NCBI GenBank assembly: GCA_050946655.1
Contig: JBMNVE010000001.1
Location: 62,001-126,000 of the forward strand
Reading direction: 5' to 3'
Length of the DNA: 64,000 nucleotides
Origin: JAXGRD01 sp050946655
GTDB lineage: Bacteria; Bacillota; Clostridia; Peptostreptococcales; Anaerovoracaceae
Below are positions 1 through 9,342 of the stretch, piece by piece. The notes below the pieces were generated by a model, which was not told the DNA's origin, did not search any database, and saw nothing but the letters and a program-made list of their open reading frames with translations. Numbering within the stretch: position 1 is the first letter of the stretch; the number at the start of each line of letters is the position of its first letter. Both the position numbers and the translations under genes were made by a program.

Positions 1-958
1 GGGCCATCCTGCTCAGGGCGCTCATAGGCTCCCCCTGACTTCCCGTCGTGATGATCACCAGTTCCTTGTCGGGGATCCTTCTGGTCTTGTTCACATCAAG
101 GAGTACCCCGTTTGGCACCTTCAAATACCCCAATTCCTGAGCCAGAGCAACTACGTTTAGCATGCTCCTTCCGGAAACCGCCACCTTTCTTTTGAACTGC
201 ACCGCATGATCCACGATTTTTTGGATCCTGTGCACATTGGAAGAAAATGTTGCAATGATGATCCTGGACTGGGAGTTTCGAAAGATGTTTTCCAGCGCCT
301 GCCCCACCAACTTTTCCGATTTTGTGTATCCTTTTCTGGTGGCATTGGTACTATCGGACATCATCAGAAGGACTCCCTTCTTTCCGATTTCCGCCAACTT
401 GGCCAGATCAATGGGCTCCCCATCCACCGGTGTATAGTCGATCTTGAAGTCTCCTGTGTGAAAGACTCTGCCTACGGGAGTTTCAATGGAGTAACAAACC
501 GCATCGGCGATGGAATGGGTGACCCTTATGGCTTCCACCGTGAACTTCCCCGCTCTGATCCGGCTCCCCGGCTCGATCTTATTGAGCCTACCCTTGAGGC
601 CGTGCTCCTCCAGCTTGTTCTTTAGTAGCCCAAGAGGAAGGGCCGTCCCATATATGGGAATGTTCATATGCTTTGCCAGATAGGGGATCGCGCCGATATG
701 GTCTTCGTGACCGTGGGTGATGAATAATCCCTTGATCTTTGCTGCATTTTCTTTTAAGTACGTAAAGTCAGGAATGACCACATCGATCCCGTACATTTCG
801 TCCGAAGGGAATGCGATCCCACAATCGATGAGAATCATTTCGTTCTCATACTCCAGGACTGTCAGGTTTTTTCCGATCTCCTGCAGCCCTCCCAGGGGAA
901 TCACTTTCAATGTGTTTCTTCCATCCCTATCCGCTCTACTTCTTTTTTTACTGTTCAT
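1..958 (-). CDS. rnj: Ribonuclease J (N-terminal part, cut by window edge)
   Basis: Metallo-beta-lactamase/beta-CASP ribonuclease that processes and degrades mRNA in Gram-positives. Translating the minus strand from the ATG at 958 gives an uninterrupted frame to base 1, about 319 codons of a family usually near 550 residues, so the C-terminal part lies outside the window. The metal-binding HGHEDH motif is readable at about 718-735 (FITHGHEDHIGAIPY). Further on the family segments HTGDFKID, SDSTNA and SGRSM are recognisable, and the fragment ends in TTGSQGEPMSALSRM. An AAGGA site lies about 7 bases before the ATG. It follows leuS by 24 bases and is probably cotranscribed with it. Whether it is the J1 or J2 paralogue cannot be told. 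Confidence 0.93.
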   Translation of the reverse strand, partial: MNSKKRSRADRDGRNTLKVIPLGGLQEIGKNLTVLEYENEMILIDCGIAFPSDEMYGIDVVIPDFTYLKENAAKIKGLFITHGHEDHIGAIPYLAKHMNIPIYGTALPLGLLKNKLEEHGLKGRLNKIEPGSRIRAGKFTVEAIRVTHSIADAVCYSIETPVGRVFHTGDFKIDYTPVDGEPIDLAKLAEIGKKGVLLMMSDSTNATRKGYTKSEKLVGQALENIFRNSQSRIIIATFSSNVHRIQKIVDHAVQFKRKVAVSGRSMLNVVALAQELGYLKVPNGVLLDVNKTRRIPDKELVIITTGSQGEPMSALSRMA

Positions 959-982
959 AAACCGTCCTTTTCAAGTAGGAGG

Positions 983-3451
983 CTATTTTACAACAATGTT
1001 GACCAGTTTGCCCGGCACGGCGATCACTTTTATCACGTTCCGATCCCCCACCAAGGCTGCAACACTGTCCTGCTCCATAGCCATCCTTTCTAATTCTTCT
1101 CTTGCAAGACCGCTGGGCACGTGAAGTCTGTCCTTCACCTTCCCATTGATCTGCACAACTATTTCTATCGTATCCTTTATCAGGACATCTTCATCGTACT
1201 TGGGCCAGCTTTCTTCATGGACCGAAGTCTTCTTTCCGATACACTGCCACAGTTCCTCACAAATATGGGGAGTGAAAGGAGAAAGGATCAGGATCAGCTC
1301 CTGAATGACCCATCTGAGCAACTGCTCGTTCACTTCTCCCACCTTGTACTTATACATGGCGTTGACCAGCTCCATAGCCCCGCTGATGGCCGTATTGAAG
1401 TTGAACCTATCGTTGATGTCTCCCGTAGCCTTTTTAATGGTCGTATGAAGAACGAAAAGCAGCTCCTCATCAGCACCGGTCTTCACCTGATCCGATGCCG
1501 ATCCTTCCCCGTAAGTTTCCACAAACTCATAGACCAGCCTGTAGACACGGTTGAGGAATCGGTAGCACCCCTCTACTCCCTGATCGGACCAATCCAATTC
1601 TCTGTCGGGAGGCGCTGCGAAGAGGATGAAGAGGCGGGCTGTATCGGCACCGTACTTTCCGATGATCGCCGCAGGGCTCACTACATTGCCTAAGGATTTA
1701 CTCATCTTAGCCCCGTCCTTCAGGACCATGCCTTGAGTCAGTAGATTCTTGAAGGGCTCCTCCGTGCTGACGTGACCCAGATCATACAGGGCCATCTGGA
1801 AAAACCGTGCATACATCAGGTGGAGGATGGCATGTTCCACCCCACCGATGTACTGATCCACATTCATCCAGTACTTCACCTTATCGTAGGCGAAAGCTTC
1901 CTTGTCATTGGTTGCATCACAATAGCGAAGGAAGTACCAAGAGGAATCCAAGAAGGTATCCATGGTATCCAGTTCCCTCTTTCCTATCTTTCCGCACTTG
2001 GGACAGGAAGCATGGGCGAATGTCCGGCTGGTAGCCAGTGGGGATTCTCCCTTTCCGGTAAATTCCACATCTTTAGGCAGGAGAACAGGCAGGTTCTCTT
2101 CCTTCTCCGGCACCCAGCCGCAATCCTCACAATGGATCATGGGGATAGGCGTGCCCCAGTATCGCTGCCTGGAAATGAGCCAATCCCTAAGTCTGTAGTT
2201 GGTGGTCTTATGGCCAAAGCCCTTTTCTTCCATAAAATCGATGATTTTTTCGATAGCTTCCCGGTTGGGCAGCCCATTAAAGGGGCCTGAGTTGATCATC
2301 TTTCCATCGGAAATAAAGGCCTCTTTAAGGTCCGTCACATCGATTTCCGGATCATCGGTGTCCAGAACGGGAATGATCTCGCAATCAAATTTCTTCGCAA
2401 AGTCAAAGTCTCTCTGGTCATGGGCGGGAACGGCCATGATGGCTCCCGTCCCGTAGCCCATCAACACATAATCGGAAATAAAGATGGGGATTTTCTTATC
2501 GTTAAGGGGGTTCACCGCATATCTGCCGATGAATACACCGGTCTTTTCACCGGCGGTGGAGGTCCGCTCAATATCACTCATGTGCTTGACCTTCTCCACA
2601 TATTCCAAGGCCGCCGCCTCTTCTTCCCGACCGGCCACCAGTTCCTTTAAATAGGGGTGCTCCGGGGAAAGGACCATATAGGTGGCGCCATACAGGGTAT
2701 CCGCTCTTGTAGTAAACACGGTAAGACCTTTTTCATATCCTTCTATGGCAAAGGTGATCTCCGCACCGTGGCTCTTTCCGATCCAGTTTCTCTGCATGGT
2801 CTTGACTTTTTCCGGCCATCCTTCCAGTTGATCCAGATTCTCAAGGAGTCGATCGGCGTAATCGGTGATCTTGAAGTACCACTGAGAAAGGTTCTTTTTC
2901 GTCACCGATGTGTCACATCGTTCACATCCTCCATCCACCACCTGCTCGTTGGCCAAAACCGTCTGACAGCTGGGACACCAGTTCACCGGATTGTCCTTCT
3001 TGTATGCCAGACCCTTGTTGTAAAATTGTATGAATATCCACTGCATCCATCTGTAGTACTCAGGATCACAGGTAGCAAGACATCTATCCCAGTCGTAGGA
3101 AAGGCCCATCTCTTTGAATTGACGAGTCATTTCATCCATGTTGCTGTATGTCCATTTGGCCGGTTCCGCATTGTTCTTGATGGCGGCATTCTCCGCAGGC
3201 AAGCCAAAGGCATCGTAACCCATGGGGTGGAGTACATTAAAGCCGTTCATCTTCTTGAACCTGGCTACCACATCTCCGATGGAATAGTTTCGTACATGAC
3301 CCATGTGAAGCTTGCCCGACGGATAGGGGAACATCTCCAGAACGTAGTATTTCTCCTTGTCCGGATCTTCCGTCACCTGAAAGGCATTGTCTTCTTCCCA
3401 CTTCTTCTGCCACTTGGCCTCTATTTCGCTGAAATTATATTTTTCGTTCAT
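983..3451 (-). CDS. leuS: Leucyl-tRNA synthetase
   Basis: Class I aminoacyl-tRNA synthetase that charges tRNA-Leu. At 822 residues it is full length for bacterial LeuRS. The HIGH-type motif is HMGH at residues 49-52 and the KMSKS loop is at about residues 582-586. Two Cys pairs (CPSCQTV and CERCDT, near residues 158-180) fit the zinc-binding insertion, and the editing domain has TTRADTLYGATY. It sits 15 bases after rsfS with no room for a T-box leader, so it is expressed from an upstream operon promoter. Two tRNA-Leu genes also lie in this window (15161-15247 and 19020-19104). Confidence 0.98.
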   Translation of the reverse strand: MNEKYNFSEIEAKWQKKWEEDNAFQVTEDPDKEKYYVLEMFPYPSGKLHMGHVRNYSIGDVVARFKKMNGFNVLHPMGYDAFGLPAENAAIKNNAEPAKWTYSNMDEMTRQFKEMGLSYDWDRCLATCDPEYYRWMQWIFIQFYNKGLAYKKDNPVNWCPSCQTVLANEQVVDGGCERCDTSVTKKNLSQWYFKITDYADRLLENLDQLEGWPEKVKTMQRNWIGKSHGAEITFAIEGYEKGLTVFTTRADTLYGATYMVLSPEHPYLKELVAGREEEAAALEYVEKVKHMSDIERTSTAGEKTGVFIGRYAVNPLNDKKIPIFISDYVLMGYGTGAIMAVPAHDQRDFDFAKKFDCEIIPVLDTDDPEIDVTDLKEAFISDGKMINSGPFNGLPNREAIEKIIDFMEEKGFGHKTTNYRLRDWLISRQRYWGTPIPMIHCEDCGWVPEKEENLPVLLPKDVEFTGKGESPLATSRTFAHASCPKCGKIGKRELDTMDTFLDSSWYFLRYCDATNDKEAFAYDKVKYWMNVDQYIGGVEHAILHLMYARFFQMALYDLGHVSTEEPFKNLLTQGMVLKDGAKMSKSLGNVVSPAAIIGKYGADTARLFILFAAPPDRELDWSDQGVEGCYRFLNRVYRLVYEFVETYGEGSASDQVKTGADEELLFVLHTTIKKATGDINDRFNFNTAISGAMELVNAMYKYKVGEVNEQLLRWVIQELILILSPFTPHICEELWQCIGKKTSVHEESWPKYDEDVLIKDTIEIVVQINGKVKDRLHVPSGLAREELERMAMEQDSVAALVGDRNVIKVIAVPGKLVNIVVK

Positions 3452-3466
3452 TTTATCGCTTCCTCG

Positions 3467-3811
3467 TTATTCTTCCAGGGGCAATTTATCACAGTCCACC
3501 CAGACCTTCTCAATGTTATATCTTTCTCTCATCTCTCTGGTCAGTATGTTGATGATCATATCGCCATAGTCCATGAGGATCCAACCGGACTCCTTCGTTC
3601 CCTCTATGTTTTTTACCGGCAAGCCGTCTTTGGCCAAGGCTTCCTCCACATCATCGGCCAGTGATCCGATCTGCCGCTCACTCCCGCCGGAAGCCAGGAT
3701 GAAATAGTCGGCAAAGGATGATTTTTCCGCGATATCGATGATCAGGATGTCTTCTCCTTTCCGCTTATCCAGCAGCCTTGCCGCCGCTCTTGCCAGTTCT
3801 TTACTATTCAT
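3467..3811 (-). CDS. rsfS: Ribosome silencing factor RsfS
   Basis: RsfS/YbeB/Iojap protein (114 residues). It binds ribosomal protein uL14 and blocks subunit joining when nutrients are short. Family signatures are IDIAEKSSFADYFILASG near the N-terminus and GWILMDYGDMIINIL further on. The ATG at 3811 is chosen because it overlaps the TGA of yqeK (ATGA, 3808-3811) and has GGAG six bases upstream. A longer in-frame reading to 3838 lacks such support. Gene order nadD-yqeK-rsfS is widely conserved in Firmicutes. Confidence 0.96.
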   Translation of the reverse strand: MNSKELARAAARLLDKRKGEDILIIDIAEKSSFADYFILASGGSERQIGSLADDVEEALAKDGLPVKNIEGTKESGWILMDYGDMIINILTREMRERYNIEKVWVDCDKLPLEE

Positions 3812-4374
3812 AAACTCACTCCTTTTTTTATGAGCCACTGATGTGCCTCCAATGTATCCTTATCCAATTTGATCTTTCTCCCTTTCACATAGCCCATCGT
3901 CTGTTCCAAACTGAAAAGAAGCGCCTTGTCCAGATCCTCTTTGGCCAGCTTTCTCAACCGATCCACCCCGGGATAATTTCTTCCCGGCTCAATGCTGTCG
4001 GCCAGATAAAGGATTTTTTCCAGTTTGGACATCTCTGCCCTGCCGGTGGTATGATACCTCACTGCATTGAGGACATCTTTATCGCGGATCCCATATTTTT
4101 TTGCCATGATCTCCGCTGCGATTTTTCCGTGAGCAAGACTTTCATTATCCATGTATTTCTTTGGAAGGTCAAATTTTTTTATATATTTATTGAGAAGATC
4201 CCGATCCATTTCTCTGCAGATATCGTGAAATAGCGCAGCTACCTCCGCCTTTCCCGGATCTTCTCCGTGTTTTTTTGCCAACTTTACCGCCGTCTTTTGG
4301 ACGCCTTTGATATGTTCCTTTCTTTTTTTAGAAAGATTAGCCGTGATTTTTTCAGCGATATAACTCATGGTCAT
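3808..4374 (-). CDS. yqeK: HD-domain nucleotide hydrolase YqeK
   Basis: HD-superfamily protein, about 188 residues. Characterised YqeK proteins hydrolyse diadenosine tetraphosphate. Metal ligands are visible as RKEHIKGV, LFHDICRE (the HD pair) and LAHGKIAAE, with a later VRYHTTG segment. The start is uncertain between ATGs at 4374 and 4368, and both fall inside the 3' end of nadD (stop at 4352), so translation is probably coupled. The C-terminus shares four bases with rsfS. It lies in the nadD-yqeK-rsfS block. Confidence 0.93.
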   Translation of the reverse strand: MTMSYIAEKITANLSKKRKEHIKGVQKTAVKLAKKHGEDPGKAEVAALFHDICREMDRDLLNKYIKKFDLPKKYMDNESLAHGKIAAEIMAKKYGIRDKDVLNAVRYHTTGRAEMSKLEKILYLADSIEPGRNYPGVDRLRKLAKEDLDKALLFSLEQTMGYVKGRKIKLDKDTLEAHQWLIKKGVSL

Positions 4375-4957
4375 AAATGTATCTCTCCACGCCTTCAGGC
4401 ACCAGATCACCGATCCGCTCTCCTTGTCTCATGCGTTTTCTGATATCCGTTGCGGAGATGTCCAGCCGCTTATTGTTGATGACGATGGTCTTGGTTCCAT
4501 AGGTGTCCTTGTACAGTTTCATGCACTCCTGCAGTTCTTCACTCTTATACCCGGGACGCTCACCCACGATAAAGGCGTTTTCTGTCAACAGTTTTTCCGC
4601 TTCCTTCCACATGCCCATCTTCAGGTAAGTGTCCGTGCCGGAAATAAAGTAAATTTCATGATCCTCTCCCAGGGCTTTCCGGATTTTTCGAAGGGACAAA
4701 TAGGTATAGGACAGACCCTCCATGTCCATTTCGATGGTGGATACAGTAAGGCCGTGGACATATTCCGTGGCCAGACGAAGCATGGCGATCCTGTCTTCAG
4801 CCGGTGTGACTTCCTCATTGGTTTTGAATGGCTGCAGTTTGGCAGGCATGAAAATAACCTCGTCCAACCCGCCTTGATCCATGGCATCATGGGCCAAGGA
4901 TATATGGCCCCTGTGTATGGGATCAAAAGTTCCACCCAAAACTCCGATTTTTTTCAT
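4352..4957 (-). CDS. nadD: Nicotinate-nucleotide adenylyltransferase
   Basis: Transfers AMP to nicotinate mononucleotide to make deamido-NAD, the penultimate NAD step, acting on the product of the nadABC genes at 46170-49202. The protein (201 residues) opens with MKKIGVLGGTFDPIHRGH, the nucleotidyltransferase HxGH signature, and has ISATDIRKRM near the C-terminus, the family's second nucleotide-binding motif. The ATG at 4957 is preferred because the protein starts directly at the Rossmann strand and has an AGGA about 8 bases upstream. Longer readings would only add a non-conserved leader overlapping aspS. Confidence 0.96.
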   Translation of the reverse strand: MKKIGVLGGTFDPIHRGHISLAHDAMDQGGLDEVIFMPAKLQPFKTNEEVTPAEDRIAMLRLATEYVHGLTVSTIEMDMEGLSYTYLSLRKIRKALGEDHEIYFISGTDTYLKMGMWKEAEKLLTENAFIVGERPGYKSEELQECMKLYKDTYGTKTIVINNKRLDISATDIRKRMRQGERIGDLVPEGVERYIYDHELYR

Positions 4958-4970
4958 CTCGATTTCCTCA

Positions 4971-6737
4971 CTACTCTTCATTGATGGTGATGCCCAGCTC
5001 ATCCAAGGATGTGTCATCGGCTATGGATGGTGCTCCCGACACAGGGCACTCCGCCGCCTGATTCTTTGGAAAGGCGATGACATCACGGATGCTCCTAAGT
5101 CCTGACAGTATCATGACCAGCCGGTCCAGTCCGTAGGCCAGACCCCCGTGGGGCGGTGCTCCGTATTTAAATGCCTCAACCAAAAACCCGAACTTGGCAT
5201 CCACTTCTTCTTTGGAAAGACCCAATACAGCAAACATCCTTTCCTGCAGCTCCCTTTCATGAATTCGGATGGATCCTCCACCCAGTTCCACGCCGTTGAG
5301 CACGATGTCATATGCCCTGGCTCGCACCGATCCGGGGTCCCGCTCCAGCAGGTCCAAATCTTCTATTTTTGGCGATGTAAAGGGATGATGCATGGCTGTA
5401 TAGTTCCCTGTTTCTTCATCCACCTCAAAGAGAGGGAAGTCCACGACCCAAAGAAAGTCATACTCATCATCCCGCAAAAGGTCCATTTCCCGAGCAATGT
5501 GTACCCGTAAAAACCCCAAGGCATCGTAGGTGATTTGCTTTTTATCGGAAACGATGAAGATCACATCTCCGTTCTTGCTATCAAAGGCAGCAGCCACTTC
5601 TCTCAGCTGATCCTGGGAAAAGAACTTGTTCACCGAAGAGGTTATCTCCTCTCCCACCTTGATCCATACCATTCCCTTGGCCCCGTAACTGCGGATCATC
5701 TCAGTCAGTTTATCGATCTTCTTTCTGGTGTACTCCTGGGCGCCTCCTTCAATGCAGATGCCTCGAATATCTCCACCGGCCTTCAAGTTATCGGTAAAGA
5801 CCTTGAAGTCACATCCATCAAAGAGATGGTTCAATTTCTTCAATTCAAACCCGAACCTGGTATCCGGCTTATCGGATCCGAATCTTTCCATGGCTTCATG
5901 ATAGCTGATCCTGGGGAAAGGAGTCTTGATCTTGATCCCCTTCACTTCCTTCATGACTCTGGCAAGGAAGCCTTCCTGGATCCGGTAGATATCCTCCTCA
6001 TCTACAAAAGACATCTCCAGATCGATCTGAGTGAACTCCGGCTGCCTGTCGGCTCTCAGATCTTCGTCCCTAAAGCACTTGACGATTTGCATATATCTGT
6101 CTGTTCCCCCCACCATGAGGAGCTGCTTGTAGATCTGGGGAGACTGGGGAAGAGCATAGAACTTTCCCCTGTGTATCCTGCTGGGAACCAGATAGTCCCT
6201 TGCCCCTTCCGGCGTAGGCTTAATGAGCATGGGAGTCTCCACTTCGGTAAACCCCTCCTCATCGAAATAGTCCCTGCAAACTTTGGTGATCTTGTGACGA
6301 AAAGTCAGATTTTCCTGCATCTTTTGTTTCCGCAAATCCAAATATCTGTATTTTAACCTCAGGTTGTCATCTACCTTATCGTCGTCTTTCACGTATATGG
6401 GCGGGGTCTCCGATTTAGCGTAGATCACTAGATCATCTGCGAATATTTCTATGTCTCCTGTAGGGATGTCGGGATTGATGGACTGCCTTTCCTTGACGGT
6501 GCCCTTGATCCCTACCACGTATTCACTGCGCAAGCTGTCAGCCAGAGCAAAGAGTTCCTCGGGGATATCATCACCGAATATGACTTGCACGATCCCCGTT
6601 TTATCTCTGATATCGCAAAATATCAGGCCGCCTAAATTTCTTCTCTTGGCCACCCATCCGTTGAGGACCACCTTTGCTCCGATATTTCCGGCATCCAGCG
6701 TTCCGCACATATGTGTTCGTTGAAATACTTCCCCCAT
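4971..6737 (-). CDS. aspS: Aspartyl-tRNA synthetase
   Basis: Class II synthetase, 588 residues, the usual length of the bacterial type with a GAD insertion domain. It begins with the OB-fold anticodon-binding domain (HMCGTLDAGNIG, GWVAKRRNLGGLIFCDIRD). Motif 2 is visible around KCFRDEDLRADRQPEFTQID and motif 3 as LAYGLDRLVMILSG. The C-terminal FPKNQAAECPVSGAPS is typical. The hisS stop codon TAA abuts the aspS ATG directly (TAAATG). Discriminating versus non-discriminating specificity cannot be decided, because no gatCAB genes are in the window. Confidence 0.98.
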   Translation of the reverse strand: MGEVFQRTHMCGTLDAGNIGAKVVLNGWVAKRRNLGGLIFCDIRDKTGIVQVIFGDDIPEELFALADSLRSEYVVGIKGTVKERQSINPDIPTGDIEIFADDLVIYAKSETPPIYVKDDDKVDDNLRLKYRYLDLRKQKMQENLTFRHKITKVCRDYFDEEGFTEVETPMLIKPTPEGARDYLVPSRIHRGKFYALPQSPQIYKQLLMVGGTDRYMQIVKCFRDEDLRADRQPEFTQIDLEMSFVDEEDIYRIQEGFLARVMKEVKGIKIKTPFPRISYHEAMERFGSDKPDTRFGFELKKLNHLFDGCDFKVFTDNLKAGGDIRGICIEGGAQEYTRKKIDKLTEMIRSYGAKGMVWIKVGEEITSSVNKFFSQDQLREVAAAFDSKNGDVIFIVSDKKQITYDALGFLRVHIAREMDLLRDDEYDFLWVVDFPLFEVDEETGNYTAMHHPFTSPKIEDLDLLERDPGSVRARAYDIVLNGVELGGGSIRIHERELQERMFAVLGLSKEEVDAKFGFLVEAFKYGAPPHGGLAYGLDRLVMILSGLRSIRDVIAFPKNQAAECPVSGAPSIADDTSLDELGITINEE

Positions 6738-7991
6738 TTACTGCTCCTTTAACACGTTTAAAATATCTTCCATCGGTACCAGACTCTGCTCTCCGGTCTC
6801 CATGTCGCGGATCGCTACTTGGTTATTCTCCAGTTCCTCTTCGCCGATGACAATGGCCTTGATGGCCTTGGTTCTATCGGCATATTTAAATTGGTTCTTT
6901 ACATTTCTGGCCATATCGTCCATCTCCACCTTGAGTCCTTCCCGGCGAAGAGTCCGCATGAGACCCAGTCCAACCTTCTTGGCCTCTCTTCCCATGACCA
7001 CGATGAAGGCATCCGCACCCTGAGGCTCGGGGATCACTACCCCTGCCGCTTCCATGGTGAGAAGAAGCCTTTCTATGCCCAGGCCGAAACCCACCCCGGG
7101 TATGGGCGGACCGCCCAACTCCTCGCTTAGGTGATCGTATCTTCCTCCGCCGCAGACCGTTCCCTGGGCACCGATGCTCTTTGAGATGAATTCAAAGGCG
7201 GTCTTTGTGTAATAGTCCAGTCCCCGAACGATACCCGGATCCACCAGATAGTCGATCCCAAAGGCATCCAAATTTTCTTTCAGTTCATCGAAAGCCACCT
7301 GACATTCTTCACAGATATAGTCCAGCATCTTTGGTGCATCTTTAACCAGTTTCTGGTCCTCCGGTGCCTTGCAATCCAAGATCCGCATGGGATTCCGATC
7401 ATACCTGTCCTTACAGGTGTTGCAAAGGGCATCGTACTTGGGTTCCAGGAAGCTGCGCAATGCTTCCCGATAGGTTTCTCTACATTTGGGGCAACCGATG
7501 CTGTTGATCCTCAGCTCCACATCGTTTATCCCCATTTCCCGGATGAAATCATGGCCCAAGGCGATGACTTCCGCATCGGCTATGGTATTATCCGTCCCGA
7601 ATATCTCAATCCCGAACTGGTGGAACGCTCGCAATCTCCCGGATTGTGGCTTCTCATAGCGGAAACAAGGAATATTGTAGTAAAGTTTAGAGGGCTGGAC
7701 ATCGGCATAGAGCTTGTGCTCCACAAAAGCGCGGACCACCGGAGAAGTCCCCTCCGGCCTTAGGGTCAGGCTCCGCTTTGCCTGCTGCCAGGTATACATC
7801 TCTTTCTGGACGATGTCCGTCGTATCCCCTACTCCCCTTTGGAAGAGTTCTGTATGTTCAAAAACGGGGGTCCTGATCTCTTTGAAACCGTATCTGCTGC
7901 AAATATCGGCAAAGGCCTTCTCCACGTAGTGCCATTTGTAGGCATCGGCCGGCAGTAGATCTTTTGTACCCTTAGGTGCATTGGTCAGCAT
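6738..7991 (-). CDS. hisS: Histidyl-tRNA synthetase
   Basis: Class II synthetase of 417 residues. Visible signatures are PKGTKDLLP at the N-terminus, LRPEGTSPVVRAF (motif 2 region), LDYYTKTAFEF, the GGGRYDHL loop and GFGLGIERL (motif 3). A C-terminal anticodon-binding domain follows. Four Cys residues near 174-192 (CPKC, CNTC) resemble a small zinc ribbon. It overlaps the 3' end of hemZ by 20 bases and touches aspS. The hemZ-hisS-aspS order is common in Clostridia. Confidence 0.98.
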   Translation of the reverse strand: MLTNAPKGTKDLLPADAYKWHYVEKAFADICSRYGFKEIRTPVFEHTELFQRGVGDTTDIVQKEMYTWQQAKRSLTLRPEGTSPVVRAFVEHKLYADVQPSKLYYNIPCFRYEKPQSGRLRAFHQFGIEIFGTDNTIADAEVIALGHDFIREMGINDVELRINSIGCPKCRETYREALRSFLEPKYDALCNTCKDRYDRNPMRILDCKAPEDQKLVKDAPKMLDYICEECQVAFDELKENLDAFGIDYLVDPGIVRGLDYYTKTAFEFISKSIGAQGTVCGGGRYDHLSEELGGPPIPGVGFGLGIERLLLTMEAAGVVIPEPQGADAFIVVMGREAKKVGLGLMRTLRREGLKVEMDDMARNVKNQFKYADRTKAIKAIVIGEEELENNQVAIRDMETGEQSLVPMEDILNVLKEQ

Positions 7992-9342
7992 TTTTCTTAC
8001 CTCCGTTCAACCCTTCCCTCTTGCGATCCAACATCTGGGAAAGTCTCTCCTCGTATAGTTTGTAATTATTCACATTAGGCACACGCTCCAGGCGGTTTTC
8101 CTCCGGGTAGTAGACTTTACTCACGCCCCCTGCGCCCATTGCAATGATGGTCTGGTGCTCATCCATGATCCGCACATTATATAGTCCTGCGGTTCCCTCT
8201 TTGCAGTACCCGGTGTTTTCCTGTCCGCCGGACATCTGCTTCAGTCTGTACAGATAGTATGGTCTGTATCCCTCTTTTCCAAGCACTGTCCTGGCTGTCT
8301 TCAGCATTTGGGATACTGTCTCTGCCTGCTTGTAATGGTATTCCCTGTCCTCCATGGCAAGCTCGGAAGTCCTTTTCACCGATAGAGAATGTACCGTGAT
8401 GTTCTCCGGTTGAAGCCCTATCAGACCCTTAAGGGTCCTGTGAAAATCCATTTCATCCTCACCGGGAAGTCCTGCGATGATATCCATATTGATGGCGGTA
8501 AATCCGGTTTCCCTTGCCATGCGATAAGCTTCTTCCACCTGTTGGATGTCATGGCCTCTTCCGATCCTCACCAAGGTATCTTCCTTCATGGTCTGAGGAT
8601 TGATGCTGATCCGGTCTACCCCGGCCTCTTTTGCTATGGAAAGCTTTTTTCCGGTGATGGTATCGGCTCTTCCCGCCTCCAAGGTAAACTCCTTGGTCCT
8701 ATCGCACCAAAGGCGATTCCTCACCAGGTGCAAAAGTTCTGTCAGCTGGTCTTCATCCAGTGTGGTAGGCGTTCCTCCACCGACGTAGATGGACTCGGCC
8801 CAGTAGCCTCTTTCCTCCATCAGGTCCGCCACAAAGTCGATTTCCTCATGGAGAGCACTCATGTAACCTCTGATTTCTTCCTTCCCCGCCTGGTTGGAAG
8901 TAAAGGAACAGTAGTAACATCTGGAGGGACAAAACGGGATCCCGATATATATTCCTACCCCATCTTGGGGTGGTTCACCGAAGATACCGGCCTGGTAGTC
9001 ATAGATATCCATGACCAGGTCGATTTTTTCTTTGCTGATGCAGTAGTATTCCTCCAGCATCTGCCGTGTTTTTCCCGGGTCTTTCAGTTTTCTGATCAAT
9101 TCTCCCGTCATCTTTACGGGACGAATACCGGTAACAATCCCCCAAAGAGGGTCCAGTCCGGTGACTTCCCGTAGAGCCAAGTATATCTCCTTTTTCAGGT
9201 GATTCTTGTCCCTCTTTTCTGAAAAGACCAAGTCCCCTTCACCCCCGGCCAGAATCTCATACTGACCGGGGCGTAGAAACACCTTGATCAGCTCTTCGAA
9301 TTCATGGGTTTTCTCTACACCGTCAAGGACGATTTTATACAA
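7972..9342 (-). CDS. hemZ: HemZ-type radical SAM coproporphyrinogen dehydrogenase-like protein
   Basis: Radical SAM enzyme of the HemN/HemZ group. Its cluster-binding signature CPSRCYYCSF (CxxxCxxC) lies near residue 140, followed by YVGGGTPTTLD, the GGGTP motif of this family. HemZ is named as an oxygen-independent coproporphyrinogen III oxidase homologue, but no other haem gene is nearby, so the true substrate is uncertain. I prefer a TTG start at 9342 (LYKIVLDG), because an AAGGAG lies 10 bases upstream and the longer reading to 9441 would run inside the preceding hydrolase gene. The N-terminal 130 residues form a family-specific domain before the radical SAM core. Confidence 0.88.
   Translation of the reverse strand: MYKIVLDGVEKTHEFEELIKVFLRPGQYEILAGGEGDLVFSEKRDKNHLKKEIYLALREVTGLDPLWGIVTGIRPVKMTGELIRKLKDPGKTRQMLEEYYCISKEKIDLVMDIYDYQAGIFGEPPQDGVGIYIGIPFCPSRCYYCSFTSNQAGKEEIRGYMSALHEEIDFVADLMEERGYWAESIYVGGGTPTTLDEDQLTELLHLVRNRLWCDRTKEFTLEAGRADTITGKKLSIAKEAGVDRISINPQTMKEDTLVRIGRGHDIQQVEEAYRMARETGFTAINMDIIAGLPGEDEMDFHRTLKGLIGLQPENITVHSLSVKRTSELAMEDREYHYKQAETVSQMLKTARTVLGKEGYRPYYLYRLKQMSGGQENTGYCKEGTAGLYNVRIMDEHQTIIAMGAGGVSKVYYPEENRLERVPNVNNYKLYEERLSQMLDRKREGLNGGKKNADQCT

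Noticed and set aside
206..625. Plus-strand open frame of 139 codons
   Set aside because: It lies wholly opposite RNase J, which has all family motifs.
2657..3664. Plus-strand open frame of 335 codons
   Set aside because: It lies opposite leuS and rsfS, whose proteins are full length with catalytic motifs. The frame shows no family pattern.
983..9342. T-box leader for leuS, aspS or hisS
   Set aside because: The synthetase genes are separated by 0-15 bases or overlap their neighbours, so there is no room for a leader.
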